In this document: positions 10,980-22,650 of the stretch, piece after piece
Numbering within the stretch: position 1 is the first letter of the stretch
Layout: each line of letters starts with the position of its first letter
Source: Punica granatum
Lineage: Eukaryota; Streptophyta; Magnoliopsida; Myrtales; Lythraceae
Assembly: GCF_007655135.1 (NCBI RefSeq)
Contig: NW_022204065.1
Location: 48,642-112,641, forward strand
Length of the DNA stretch: 64,000 bases
Direction of reading: 5' to 3'
Position numbers and translations under genes: made by a program
Notes under the pieces: model-generated
What the model was told of the DNA's origin: nothing
Seen by the model: the letters and a program-made list of their open reading frames with translations, nothing else
The model's database searches: none

Positions 10980-12260
10980 TACAGGAACTCAACCTTCCAG
11001 GGACAACAATTGAGATGAAAAACTCTGACTCTGCATGATATAGAGATGGAAAAGTCCATCTTAACGAATCCGTCTCAAAAAGTCTCGTCCCAAACTAAAG
11101 AGATGAAAATTTCCGTCTCAGTAAAAAATGAGAGGGAATTTTGAGATAGAAAAATTCATCTCAACTTCATAGATGAATAAACCCGTCACTAATTGAGACA
11201 AAAAAGGGACATAATTTGTTGTCTCTACCTTAGAGACAGAAAGAGAGACAGAGCTTTCCATATATCCATTAGAGAGGGAAAATTTCGTCTTTCTCTTTGT
11301 CTCAATCCTTGAGACCTAAAACCCATCGAAAAATATAAAAAGAAAAGAAAATAATTATTTTGGCCAAGCCTACAGGGAGCACGAGCTTGTGTGCGCCAAC
11401 CGCATATACAAAGGGTGCAATGCACCTCTGTCTCTTTAATTGTGTGGGCTTTCATTCGCGAAGACTCGAACCAAGGTCTTCACCCTAGTGCGCCTGTGTA
11501 TTACTATCTAGGCTACTCCCATTTATTGTTACTTTTTAATATTTCATTAGATTTATTATTATCTATTTAGAAATTTTCATTTAAAAACTAATATTTACTT
11601 TTCTATTACTTATTTGTTAAATGCTTGTACTCTTATTGTAATTTGTACATCTTTCCTCATACTATTAATATTTTGTATGTAACTTATTTATTATTTTATC
11701 TACGAAAATTTTAATGTACAATCATTATTCATCCCTATTATTTTAATATTTTTTAAAACTTTTATATTGACTTTCTTTATAATTTATATTCATATACCGA
11801 ACTATTTCTTATCTCATTTACACTCAATATCAAAACTAATGTGATCAATTAATAACTTATTTGATGCATTTAATATGCGAGTGATCAAATTATTTAATTT
11901 TCAAAGTGTGAAACCCTAGAGGACTTTCAAGTTTTACAAAAGGTGAAGAAGAAGAGTCGGAATGAAAAAAGAGAAAAAAGAAGAAATTATATTTGAAATA
12001 TAAGAAGTATCTGGATCCATAGAGTCAGAGATTTGAGATAGAAATTTTCGTCTTATGTGGATAGAGATGGGAATTTGAGACAAATATTTTCGTCTCATTA
12101 TTAAGAAACGAAATTTTCCGTCTCTTGATCCGTCTAAAAAAACAAGACAGAGTTCTACGTCTTATTTTCCGTCTCTTTGATGATATACAGAATTTTCCGT
12201 CTCAATTTAAAATTTCCTTTGCAAAACTAAGACAAACTTATTTCGTCTCAAAACTCTGAA
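10980..12260. repeat. Region of repeated rcgtctc motifs, CACTA-like subterminal repeats
   Basis: Two clusters (10995-11320 and 12000-12260) are packed with short motifs such as attttccgtctc, tttcgtctca and gagatggaaa in both orientations. Plant CACTA (En/Spm) elements have such inverted subterminal motif clusters at both ends. I did not find the CACTA/TAGTG termini or a transposase, so the class is tentative. The middle part is AT-rich and holds a SINE. Confidence 0.38.
11337..11522 (-). mobile_element. tRNA-derived SINE
   Basis: On the minus strand there is a polymerase III box A-like motif (TAGCCTAGATAG, 11515-11504) and 31 bases later a near-perfect box B (GGTTCGAGTCT, 11472-11462). The body continues to a T-rich end near 11340. 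Box spacing fits a tRNA-derived promoter, and length is typical for plant SINEs. It sits between the two motif clusters of the CACTA-like region. Confidence 0.55.
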
Positions 12261-13540
12261 ATATTATCATTTTATAATCACATGAAATATCTACCGAATA
12301 GTTGCATGTTAGGAGTCATTTTAATTTCAAAGAAAACTCATTTTTTTGTTATTTACAAAAGGAGGATGAACTTTATATAAATAATTCAAAATAATTAAAG
12401 CTAATAAAATAAAATATGGAATGTGAGAAACGATTTTGAATGCAACAATGGACTGTTTTTATTGAAACAGGAGGGAGGATAGGATTGTGGGGGAATCTGG
12501 AACGGGTAGTTATTTTTTCTTAAACTTCCTCTCATCCATTGGATCTTAATTATTCATTGTATATCTTCAATTGCATGTTAGGAAATAGGAAATTAGACTA
12601 AGCTAGTTTTCTTCTCCCTTTTATAGAAGTATGGATGTTTGATTATTTAATATGAACTTCTATAATAATAATTTTCAAGCATATAAGGAGTTATAAATGA
12701 AATGAGCAGTTATGATTTTGTTTTTAGTACATAAGCATGTAATTGTGTTTGCCTATCTCGGTGAAGATTATTGCAAACATGAAAATTGTAAGTCTTTTTA
12801 GATTTTTTATGCACTCTTCCCGAATTTCATAAAATTAATTAATTGGATTCATCTTTTCATTATAGTCATTTAATCAATCTCACAAGTCAAAAGCCACTTA
12901 ACAATGAGCTGAGGGTTTGAAAATTCAAGCGACGACGTTAATCCTCCCTTTTCATTTCACAAATATATATTATATAAAGATTAAATGTAATTATTGTTAT
13001 TATTCTATTGAAAGGAGACTATGGTGGGTGCGAAACCACAATATTTGCTTCCAATGTATATCAAACTTTACGTTTAAAACTTCCAATGTTTACTTTACAC
13101 AACCGGAAAAATCATAGCACCAGAATTCTACTTTGGCATAGTGGAGACTCTTCGTGATTATGAAAAGAATTTCATATATCCTAGATTGGGGCTATGGCAG
13201 TACTTTCTATTATATAAAAGTATTAGATATGTTATATTTCTTGAGTTAACTGTTTTATAATATACTTCCACAACTCAACTCAGTTGTAAAAATCGAAAAG
13301 TTCTATTTGTAGTCTCAAAAAAAAATACTCAATCATTCTACACATGCTCCAGTATCAAGAGTAAATTAAATAAATGCACTCTAACGAAGGTATATATCCT
13401 CACACCTCATGAGAAGAACAAAAGAATAAACTCTCCCGCCAATAGATTGGTCTCCTACTTTGTGACTTGAAGTTAAAAAATATTATGGCAGTAATTGTCA
13501 GTTTAACTATAGATTATCGATTATTTTATTTTCTTAATAA
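12260..13540. other. Gene-free AT-rich stretch
   Basis: I see only A/T-rich sequence and a few short T or A runs. No ORF with recognisable similarity, RNA gene or bounded repeat was found. Confidence 0.45.
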
Positions 13541-13546
13541 TTATAG

Positions 13547-13571
13547 TCCGCACACGGGTTTAACATCTAGT
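13547..13571 (+). mobile_element. Helitron-like 3' end
   Basis: A small hairpin (CCG caca CGG) is followed by ggtttaacat and then CTAG-T, the Helitron closing signature. The phrase taacatctagtatat recurs about 85 bases downstream (13646-13662), which may be a second end or a local duplication. No helicase coding is visible upstream. Confidence 0.4.
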
Positions 13572-13759
13572 ATATGTTATGGTACTAATTATCATTTTTT
13601 AATTTATAATTTTCTTGCTTAGATTTGATTACTGTGTACAGCAAGAGTTAACATCTAGTATATATCGATGGGCTATGAGGATTAGTTGGACGAGTTTAAT
13701 TGTATCGATTTTTGGAAATGCAATCTTTTCCTTTTTAAAAAAAAAAAAACAAAAAAACT

Positions 13760-13860
13760 CTGAAGTTAGCCCAATTCAACACAAAAAAGGGACCTTAGCC
13801 CAATTAGATAGAAGATATTCTTTTACCACTAATATTCGGCCCGGCCCATAGTCGAAGCAC
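13760..13860 (+). promoter_or_regulatory. Promoter region of the MBOAT gene with GGCCCA/AGCCCA elements
   Basis: Upstream of the likely 5' UTR there are AGCCCA (13768 and 13798 areas) and GGCCCGGCCCATA (13838-13850). These match the plant site II element (TGGGCY) read on the minus strand, common near starts of housekeeping genes. A GC-rich patch follows at 13860-13930. The transcription start itself cannot be fixed from sequence. Confidence 0.45.
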
Positions 13861-14604
13861 TCCCTTTCCCGGCCGGCGCCCTCGCTTTTTACAACTCCGA
13901 CGGGGACAGGATTCCGACGGCCGTGCCAGAGCTTCAATCCATGAGATCGTCAGAGAGCCGAGCGATAATCATCAACCCGATCGGAGAGTTACAGGCACAG
14001 TCACCAAAAGCTCTTTCCTTTCCTCCCCGTTCACAGTCATCTCGCAGATTCCTTTCGTCTTGCTTCTCCATCAGAGCGCATTGAACCCTTTGCAATTCAT
14101 CGTGAATTTGTCGTCTCGAAGCTGTCAATTCCTCTCCTTCTGTTCCGTGTCTTTGACTTTCTTCTTCTTTGATGCGACTGGAAATGCGGTTTTAGCTGAA
14201 ACCTTCCCCTCTGTCAAGAGGTTTTGTCTGCTCGAGCAGTTATACTGTACGCTTTCTGCTTGCATCCTGCTTGTTCGTCGAACAAAGCTGTGCGGCTGTG
14301 ACTTGCTGTATGGTTAGGAAGAAGTGAATCAAATTGCATAACAGTGTTCTCATTAGCAACACAAGGTGAGCTCATTATTATTTCTTTCGTCTTCTTTGGT
14401 CTCTCCTCTTTCGGTTCTGCTTTTTGTTTCTTCTATTCTGTTGGTCATTCTATTTGATTTCCGCAATTTTGCCTCTTTCCGATTTTCACTGGGTCCCTTT
14501 TTTTTTTTGGGTCTCGGCTCAGGGAATGTAAACAACGGGGAAGATCTCCCTGATGATTTTTTTCTGTGGTTTGGTGTTTGTAGAGGTTGGTGCTTTCTGG
14601 GCAA

Positions 14605-14657
14605 ATGGATCATCAGCAGGGACAAGAAGTCTCAATGCTCGTGTGATGCAAGATTAG
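14605..14657 (+). other. Two short upstream ORFs in the MBOAT 5' UTR
   Basis: A 13-codon ORF starts at 14605 and ends with TGA at 14644-14646. Its stop overlaps the start of a 3-codon ORF (14646-14657) in the arrangement TGATG. Both lie just before the main ATG at 14672 and downstream of a probable UTR intron (14366-14583). If transcribed, they could lower translation of the main frame. This depends on the real transcript start. Confidence 0.4.
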
Positions 14658-14671
14658 CTGCAAAGAGAAAA

Positions 14672-17600
14672 ATGGCTATCCGGAGTAATAACAAGAATGT
14701 TGTGTCATGGAAGAGGAGAGAACTTCCATTTTTGGTTCTCTATGCGATTGCTTTTTACGTGATCATCATTCGTAGATCTCTGCAACTCTCTCATGGTAAT
14801 GATGTACATCACTAGCTTCAGTCACTTGCTATTGGATTTTCTTTTAAAACCCTTTGTCTTTGCCTCCTGAACTTTTCCTGCATCGGGTCTATCTTCTTGT
14901 AACAGATCATTACTCCAAACTCTACGGGTTGCGACCGGGTTTTCTTGCCAATCAACTCAATGTATGCTTCTCATTTCTCATAGTTTATAGCTGGAAATAG
15001 ATTCGAGCATAAGAAACTGCTGGATAAGTTTGGGTTTTGTGCAAGGATGGAGATTTATTTCTTATAAGAGAAGTTTTTGAGGTTGCTTATCCCTGTGCTG
15101 TAGCTGCTTCGTGGGCAACTCTTTATGAGATTCATATCCTGCTGTATCTAGTGGGTACTAGAGTAAAAGGAGACAATCAAGATCTATCAAGACTCGAGAC
15201 TAATGTTATTATCCCCTTAAACCAACTTCATTGTAATTTTTTAATTGATGAATACGAGTATCCTTGCATCTGACTTGTGGTGGTAAATTTTAATGAATCA
15301 TGATAGCTAATTTAAAGTACGATGTATTTAAATTTTAGTTCATTATATACTTTCTTTCTATATTAGTATACTAATCTTGATAAAGTTGTAAATGTGAATA
15401 AGGAATTATGGGTGAGATAGGTGCTGCTTGTCTGTGTGAACTACTACCAATCGAGTAATTCAGGACTTCAAGTTATTGTGCATGGATGTCATTTCAGTTA
15501 TATGTTGAATTAGATTAAGTGATCGATCTCCAGTTGAGATTCAATAATTGTAGTCTAAGCTCAGTTGGTTAAGCATTTGTGGATCATCATAGCTTTGAAT
15601 TGTTAGTGCACTTTGTTAAGTTTACCATACTTAGCAACGTCTTCCTACTTTATATACCTTATTCAGGATGTCTCAGATGCACAATGGAGAAACTTCCGTG
15701 GGAACTTGCCCATTCTTACTTTTGTTTTTGGAATTTTTGCATTGACTGCTAATATTATGAGAGCATGTTTTGGACTGAAAGCGAGGGGAATGTCGTACAT
15801 TTGGCTTTTTCTTTCTTCAGCTTACCTGGTATACCTGCATGGAGCTTGGTAAGTGGCGCATACAACTTATTTCATTGTAATCTACTAACAATTCGAATTT
15901 CTTGCTGGTTCCTCAGGATTTCTCTAACAGATTCTCTTCTCTGTTTGTTGTAGCATTATATTTGTCATGGCAATTGCTTCCCTGAATTATCTTCTCGTCA
16001 AGGTAAGAGCCATGCCTCAATATATTGGTTTTATTAATTATCATCTGGTCATTTATGTAAAAATTGCAATCTTTTCAATGAATATTCAGTTCTATTTGAT
16101 AGAATGGCAGTATGATTAGTGCTTATAAAGACAATTTACAACACAAAAGAGCTTATGAAGGAAAAGTTGGCAGCATTATAATGAAAATAGATATCCACGT
16201 CCTCTCTCTCTTCCTTTTTGGAAAAATATAAAGTCGTTGGTCCTCATTTATTCGAGAATGTAGACCAGGATTGGCAGCTTTTTATGACTGTATTTGACTT
16301 GAATAAGTGAACAAGCATTTGGAGACAAAAAGTAAGATTTCAATTTACGTTGGATGAATTGGTCAATTGGGAAGTTGTCAAACAATAAAACTGGAGCTAA
16401 GAGTAGCAGAGAGATATATATAAAGAGGAAAGATCTTTTGAATTTGTGAAACTTCCGTGTGTATGTTTCTGCAGATATTTGCCAGGACAAAATACTTCCT
16501 ACCACTATTATGGATCTTCAACATATTCTTTCTGATATGTAATCGTGTTTATGATGGATATTCATTCTCCATGTTTGGGTTAGTTCAGTCAGCCATTTTA
16601 TTGATTTGCTTCGTCCAATTGCTAATGGCTATCATGATAATAAACATTTTATGTTGTGCATAGGGCCCATTGGCAGTACTTGGACAATTTCCGGGGTACT
16701 TTTCGGTGGCAAATTTGCTTTAACTTTGGTACTTTCTTTACCTCCTCTCTGTGTTTGTGTTATTATGTTTTATGTGGATTTTCTTTAAAATTTCATGTAT
16801 CTGCACTTCTCCTTTTCAGTTTTTCTTCGTCAGAAATTTCTATAAGACCACGCAGGATATCACATATATTGTGTTTCATTGACTTCCAAATTTTGTCGAT
16901 GCTAATAAATTAATTGCCATGAAGTGAAATGACTACCAATTTACAGGGACATGATGTTTTATGAGCATTTGCAAATTGGAAACTATAAACTAAGATTTTC
17001 AGTTGAGTGCCAATGTCCGTCCACTATTTGACTATTTCTTGTTTTGGTTTCTCTTTCATTCATTTTTCCTGCTTCTTGTTCGCTGAACTCGGCCGACACT
17101 CTTGTTCTCACTAGTACTTTTCTATGATTCATTTCTCATCTGGTTGGCAGTTATTTTGCGCATGGTGAGCTTTGGCTATGATTACCGGTGGTCAATTCTT
17201 GGTTCTCATTTCGACCACGAGGTGTCGTCATTGTTTAAAAGTTTTGACCACTTCCTGTTCTAATCATCTTAATACCTTATCCCACTGTTTGTCAAAGAGT
17301 ACCCGTTGCTAATGTTAGTGCTTTTGCTGAGCACAGAAACATGTTGAACATTGCTACATTTGTAAATCAGGAAAAGCATGCTACCAATTTCTACAGGTTA
17401 ACTGCCGTTTTATTCATCAATATGTAGACTATACTTAATTGATCTTATTCTTCACCTACAAAATTTTTATATTTTCTGTACAGGGAAAAAGTGTGACGAG
17501 TGACAAGTTTTCCCTCAGCATATACCTCTGCTATTTGGTGTATGCGCCCCTCTATATTGCTGGACCGATTATTAGCTTTAATGCATTTGCTTCACAGGTT

Positions 17601-20300
17601 GGGAATATACTTGCTAAGATTTGCATCTTTGATCTATTTTTTGTTGTTTGTGGTATCGCCCACAGAGGGTCATTTGCTAGTTTCAATTTCGTAGGAACTT
17701 ACTTTCTTTTGTTATGCTTATTAAGAATACAAATGGAGACAATGCTACTAATGGAATTGATTTGGCTTATGTGCAGCTGGAGGCACCACAGAGAAATTAC
17801 TCGGTCAAAGACATGGCTTTATATGGGATAAGGTGGCTATATAGTCTTTTCTTGATGGAACTGATGACGCACCTGCTCCACTATAATGCTTTTGCCATCA
17901 GGTTAGTTTCTCAATACTCAAACTGTGCTTTTGATACAAAGGAATGGACAAATTGGGTACTGTAGTGGAAAAGTGAAGTTGGTGGGTTTCTATGCCAATT
18001 CTTTTTCATTCCCTTCACGTTCCTTAAATCAAAACATGAGAAAAGGTTACATAATATATATTCTTCCAGCTGCTTATCTACTAATCACATTTGATTCTGC
18101 GAGGACCAGTGGCATATGGAGACAGTTATCACCCATGGACGTATTCATCATCGGGTATGGGGTAAGAGTGTTTACACAATTGTTCTGGGAATCAATTAGA
18201 AGTACCTTGATTCATCTCATTTCTCAAAAAAATTCAGAAAAAGCACTAAATTATGCTTTTCTATCATAATGTTGATGCTGCTGTTATAGGTCTTAAACTT
18301 TATGTGGTTAAAGTTCTTCCTGATCTGGCGCTATTTTCGGCTCTGGTCACTGGTATATATTTGATTTAATATGGTCAACTTTTTGGGGTCTTTGCCTTTT
18401 CCTTGGTTGCTTATGATTATTCCCTTCGATTACTATTTGTCTTATAGATATGTGGCATTGAGGCACCTGAGAACATGCCAAAGTGCATCAATAATTGCTA
18501 CAACTTGGAAAGTTTTTGGAAAAATTGGCACGCCTCTTTCAATAAATGGCTTGTAAGGTGCAAATTTTCTTCCTCTTCATGTTTCTCCTCTGTTCCTCTC
18601 AGAAGTATGACTTTGAATTTTTTTTTAAAATTTCACTGTTTAGGTACATGTACATTCCCCTAGGAGGTTCTCGAAGAAAGCTGCTCAACGTTTGGGTGGT
18701 ATTCACCTTTGTTGCATTGTGGCATGACCTAGAGTGGTAATTTCAGCTCTTTTTTCGTGTTTCCTCATTGTCGTTTTTGAAAATTATTGGTTAGCTCATT
18801 ATTTGTCTTGTGATATATTGGTTTTAAAAATAGGAAGCTTCTTTCATGGGCATGGTTGACTTGCTTGTTCTTTGTCCCCGAATTGTTATTGAAGTCAGCA
18901 GCAAATGCTTTCAAGGTAATGACTGTTTTCAGTGCATTTTGTCTTTTCCTTTGTAATACAGTTTGTTTAGGTAATAAAATTTAACGTCTCAAACAACAAC
19001 AATTGTGCGATCCAAGTGTCTAATGGTTAGCTTTCTTTAGTTCTATTCTTCCAAACCACTCTAAGTTGAGTTAGTTGTAAAATATGTACCTGTATTGCAA
19101 ACATCTTTCATTATTGAGTTAGTTGTAAAATCTGTACCAGTATATCTTTATCAGTTTAGTGGATCAGTTTCGACTAATACCATCACTAATTTGGTAGAGT
19201 GATATACTATATTCTTGTTCATTTCCAAGTTATATGCGTATTCAAGAACATAATAATGGCTGTATTCTCTTGTTTATCTTAATCTAGGTCGAAAGTGCTC
19301 TTGGGGAGTTATTTTTCCGTGAAGTCAGTGCACTTGCCGGTTCAGTCACAATCACTTGTCTCATGGTCTGTTATTTTCTTCTCATGTGTTGCACATCTTT
19401 TATTCCTACTTTTGTACATTAAAAAAGCTCTTTATATTATATTGATTAAATATTCAGCATCAACACTGTTCAGGTTGCGAATCTTGTTGGCTTTGTTATT
19501 GGACCATCTGGCATCAATTGGTTGATTTCTCGATTCCTCGGCAGAGAAGGTACGCCTAGAAGTGATGCAGCTTTCACTTTTTCTTTTTCAATGCCCATCT
19601 ATTCTCTCGACAGCCCGTAGAAAAAATTAGTCAGCTCTTTTCTTTTCCGCGTCTTCTTTATATGTGAGAAATTTTTGAGGACATATTTTTCTTCCGATGA
19701 TTATCCAGACTTGTTAGGTCTGGAGATGGGATCAGTCCATGTATGGACAAGCTGTAGCTTGACTTGACTCACAAAACTGGAGTTTAGAGAAATCGAGTGT
19801 TATTTTTCAAGCTGCAGCTAACTCAAGTAGCTTAAGCTCAGTCTTCTAAAGAGCTCGAAAAATTAGACGAGCCCGAGTATCAGCAAGTTGATTCTGAGTA
19901 GCTCAGATCATGGTTTAATCTAATTATTTGCTTCGCTGTCATATGATGGGTGTTTGTTGGGCTCCTACACAAGACATGGCCGGTTTTGAAGACTCTTTGC
20001 AATGGTCTTAAGCAACTTACTAAGCCTAAATCTTGTCATTTTCAAAACTTAGGTCGATTTTTATTCCATTGAAAGCTCAGATCAGTTTCAGAACCAAGTA
20101 CGAATTCCCAACGGTATTCTAATCTTGCAGGACTCCCTGTCCTCCTTGGCTTGTTTGTGACGTTCTATGTTGGGACAAAGGTAAAACAACTGACCTTTAA
20201 TTCTTCCAAGGCAAAATGCACGAGAGAATTAGAGTACTTACCCCCAACTTTTTTGTAGCTCATGTTCCATATTGAGGATGCCAAAAGAAGAGCTCAGTGA
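14672..20300 (+). CDS. MBOAT-family O-acyltransferase (GUP1/HHAT-like), 19 coding exons
   Basis: Membrane-bound O-acyltransferase, expected in the ER membrane; the acyl acceptor in plants is not known to me. Exons: 14672-14795, 14906-14961, 15667-15848, 15954-16002, 16475-16578, 16664-16728, 17151-17221, 17337-17396, 17484-17597, 17777-17901, 18110-18161, 18290-18352, 18448-18557, 18644-18736, 18834-18915, 19288-19365, 19474-19549, 20131-20180, 20259-20300. They join in frame to 531 aa with GT-AG borders. MBOAT marks are W-H-A-S-F at about 382-386 and the putative catalytic histidine H419 in A-L-W-H-D. Many hydrophobic segments cover the protein. A lysine/arginine-rich end (K-R-R-A-Q) looks cytosolic. 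The start follows two tiny upstream ORFs. A noncoding first exon (about 13900-14365) is likely. I am confident of the family, less of the first exon. Confidence 0.9.
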
Positions 20301-22540
20301 CTTCTAGCTTTAGACTGCCTCTTTTTCTCGACCAAATATCAGAACGTGGGACGAATTATATTAACTGGCAAAGAGATGAAGCTGCTGCTTGGGGATCAAT
20401 TGACAAGTTCAAGAATCAGGACACTCTAGGCAGCAGTAGGCTTGAGTCGCTGGTGCTAGTCTGAGAATTTACTGTTCCGACCATCGTTAGTCCATTCATT
20501 TCTGGATGCTACTGTACTATTGACTGCTGCATTGTATAAACTTGCCGGAAGAAAATTCTAATCGACTCTTTTCCCTCTCCATTTTTATTGTCCGACATTA
20601 CTCCTGCATATGTTTGCACAACTAATGTTACTTAACAAGGACCCGATCAAAAACAGAAACGGACGTTTTCCCATTTCCGTTAGTGGAAATTTTCCAAGAA
20701 ACTTCTTAATCTGCAGAAGCATCCTTGCCTTGCTCATATTTTCCATGGCACAGTTTTCTTGATGTACGTTAGAAGAATTATATTCGTCTTAATTGACAGT
20801 TATTCTCAATTGACAATTTGCTCTGCGAACTCGAATAGCAATACTCTGTTCTCGTTCTGCAGAGAGCTTGCCAATTAACCCGCTGTACATAGTGAACTTC
20901 TTAACCTCGTTATCGCTGGTCTGGTTGGTGGACGTTGGTGTGGTGAGATTGGATGCCGCCCCGAGGCGGCGTTTATCCAGGAGTGCGCATTTTTCTTCCA
21001 TCTTCTCAGTACATCTTTGTTTGATCATAATCAAATAATTAGTTCCCCACTACTGCATCCGGGCTCGTTAGTTATTAATAACTTAAAAATCAAGTCATGT
21101 TTCTATAAGTTGTAAGAATAATTTAATATAATAATTACATAAATCGAGAGGTAGAGACATATTCTTTCAAAATATATATATATATATATATATATAATGT
21201 TTTAAAATGAAATTTTTTTCGATTTAGCGACTGAATATTCAGCTACGCTCATAATAAGAGATGTTTTCTATTTGCAGAATAATGTTTCGTGGTTGTATGA
21301 AATAAAAGCACTGAGATGGTGGACTTCATGAGTGTAACCAACGTGTTTGCACGAGTTGGAGTTCTTATAAATGCAGAATATCCAGGCGGGGAGAACTTTA
21401 TCCCTTATCGACTCAACTCGACTGGATTAATCGGGATTTAATTGGACTTCCAGATACTTGAGTTCACACCGAAAAAAAAAAAGCCAAATGTGGCACTAGT
21501 CTTTTTCTTTCTTTTTTTTCACAAGAGAGAATCATGCCTTAGTACAATAAAATATAAATCATAATCGCTAATAAGAAGTATGAGTAATTATATCGAATAT
21601 TGAACTTAGAATCTCTTAGTTACCACGTGAAAACATGAGCCATTGCGCAATACCCTCTTTGATTTCAAATGTGCATTAGTCTTTTGTCATATCATGTATC
21701 AAAACGCCAAAAACCGTTAAAGTTCCATACTTCCACCACCGCTCACTGACCAGTAAAATTAGCAAAATTATGCCAAATTTTCGGATTGTATAGTGTGTTA
21801 AATGACAACTTACTAGCCATATGATTCGCGCTCAGACATTTACGTTATTTTATTTTTAAAATAATATACTTTCGCAATCTTCTTTTATGTTCAATTTATC
21901 CCAACCAAAAAGAATATTTCGCTTATATTGATATTTCAAATCGCAATTAAATTTTGTATTGTTACATGCGAACATATATATATATATATATCATTCAAAT
22001 TGTGGAATTCAATGGTTAATAACAAGAAACTATATTCATCATTGATTCATTTTTTTGGAGACCAAGATGCACTGAGTTTGAAAAAGAATTTAGTTTGATA
22101 AATAATCCAGGAAAAAAATAGCATTGAAATTAAATATATATTTGTATAAGGAGTATCTGTAATTTTATTTATTGACCACGTGATGATAAATATTTAAATC
22201 TAACTTAATCTTTAGTATTTATACATACAGGTCGATCGGAATCATAGTTCACGACATTAAGCGACTATCCGAAGAGTATTGTGGGGTAAGAGTTACTGAC
22301 ATTTGATTAGATTCAAGGGCTTGCGGGATCGATATAGAGGTGAGCTATCAAATTCTAGATTCCCAAAGATATACCGTACCTCTGATGATATTTTAGCTTA
22401 ACCCCAAGGTAAAAAAGGAAAACTAGCCGTTTTTTTTTAATTCGGATTAGGAAATTATAATTACAGCTATTTCTCAAATTAAGAAACGAACGCGGACTCT
22501 ACTTCTTCTGAATTAGGAAATATCTCAAGAGTCAAGTCAC
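20301..22540. other. Intergenic stretch between the MBOAT and CAF1 genes
   Basis: The first 300 bases are probably MBOAT 3' UTR. A TA microsatellite lies at 21174-21196 and another at 21976-21992. A tail fragment of the SINE family described at 46495 lies at 21405-21475. The 81-codon minus-strand frame at 20789-21034 has no recognisable similarity. I see no gene. Confidence 0.5.
21480..21670 (-). mobile_element. Possible SINE, minus orientation
   Basis: On the minus strand the sequence begins near 21665 with a ggtattgcgcaatggctcatg phrase that resembles a tRNA-like head, followed by gagattctaagttcaat in the box B position, and ends in a T-rich tract near 21500. The box matches are weak, so this is a tentative call. 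Confidence 0.3.
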
Positions 22541-22547
22541 TCACTCG

Positions 22548-22618
22548 CTCACCTCACCGCGTTCTGTTTCATTCTCCGATCACTCACCGCGCTCTGTTTT
22601 CATTCTCCGATTACTCCC
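22548..22618 (+). repeat. Tandem duplication in the CAF1 5' UTR
   Basis: A unit of about 36 bases (ctcaccgcg-t/c-tctgttt, then cattctccgat) occurs twice in a row just before the CAF1 start. It looks like a recent local duplication within the leader. Confidence 0.75.
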
Positions 22619-22650
22619 CCTTTTCTCTTTCCGATTATCGATCCATCGCC

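Noticed and set aside
20789..21034. 81-codon minus-strand ORF downstream of the MBOAT gene
   Set aside because: No similarity I recognise, no codon or context support; may be a chance frame.
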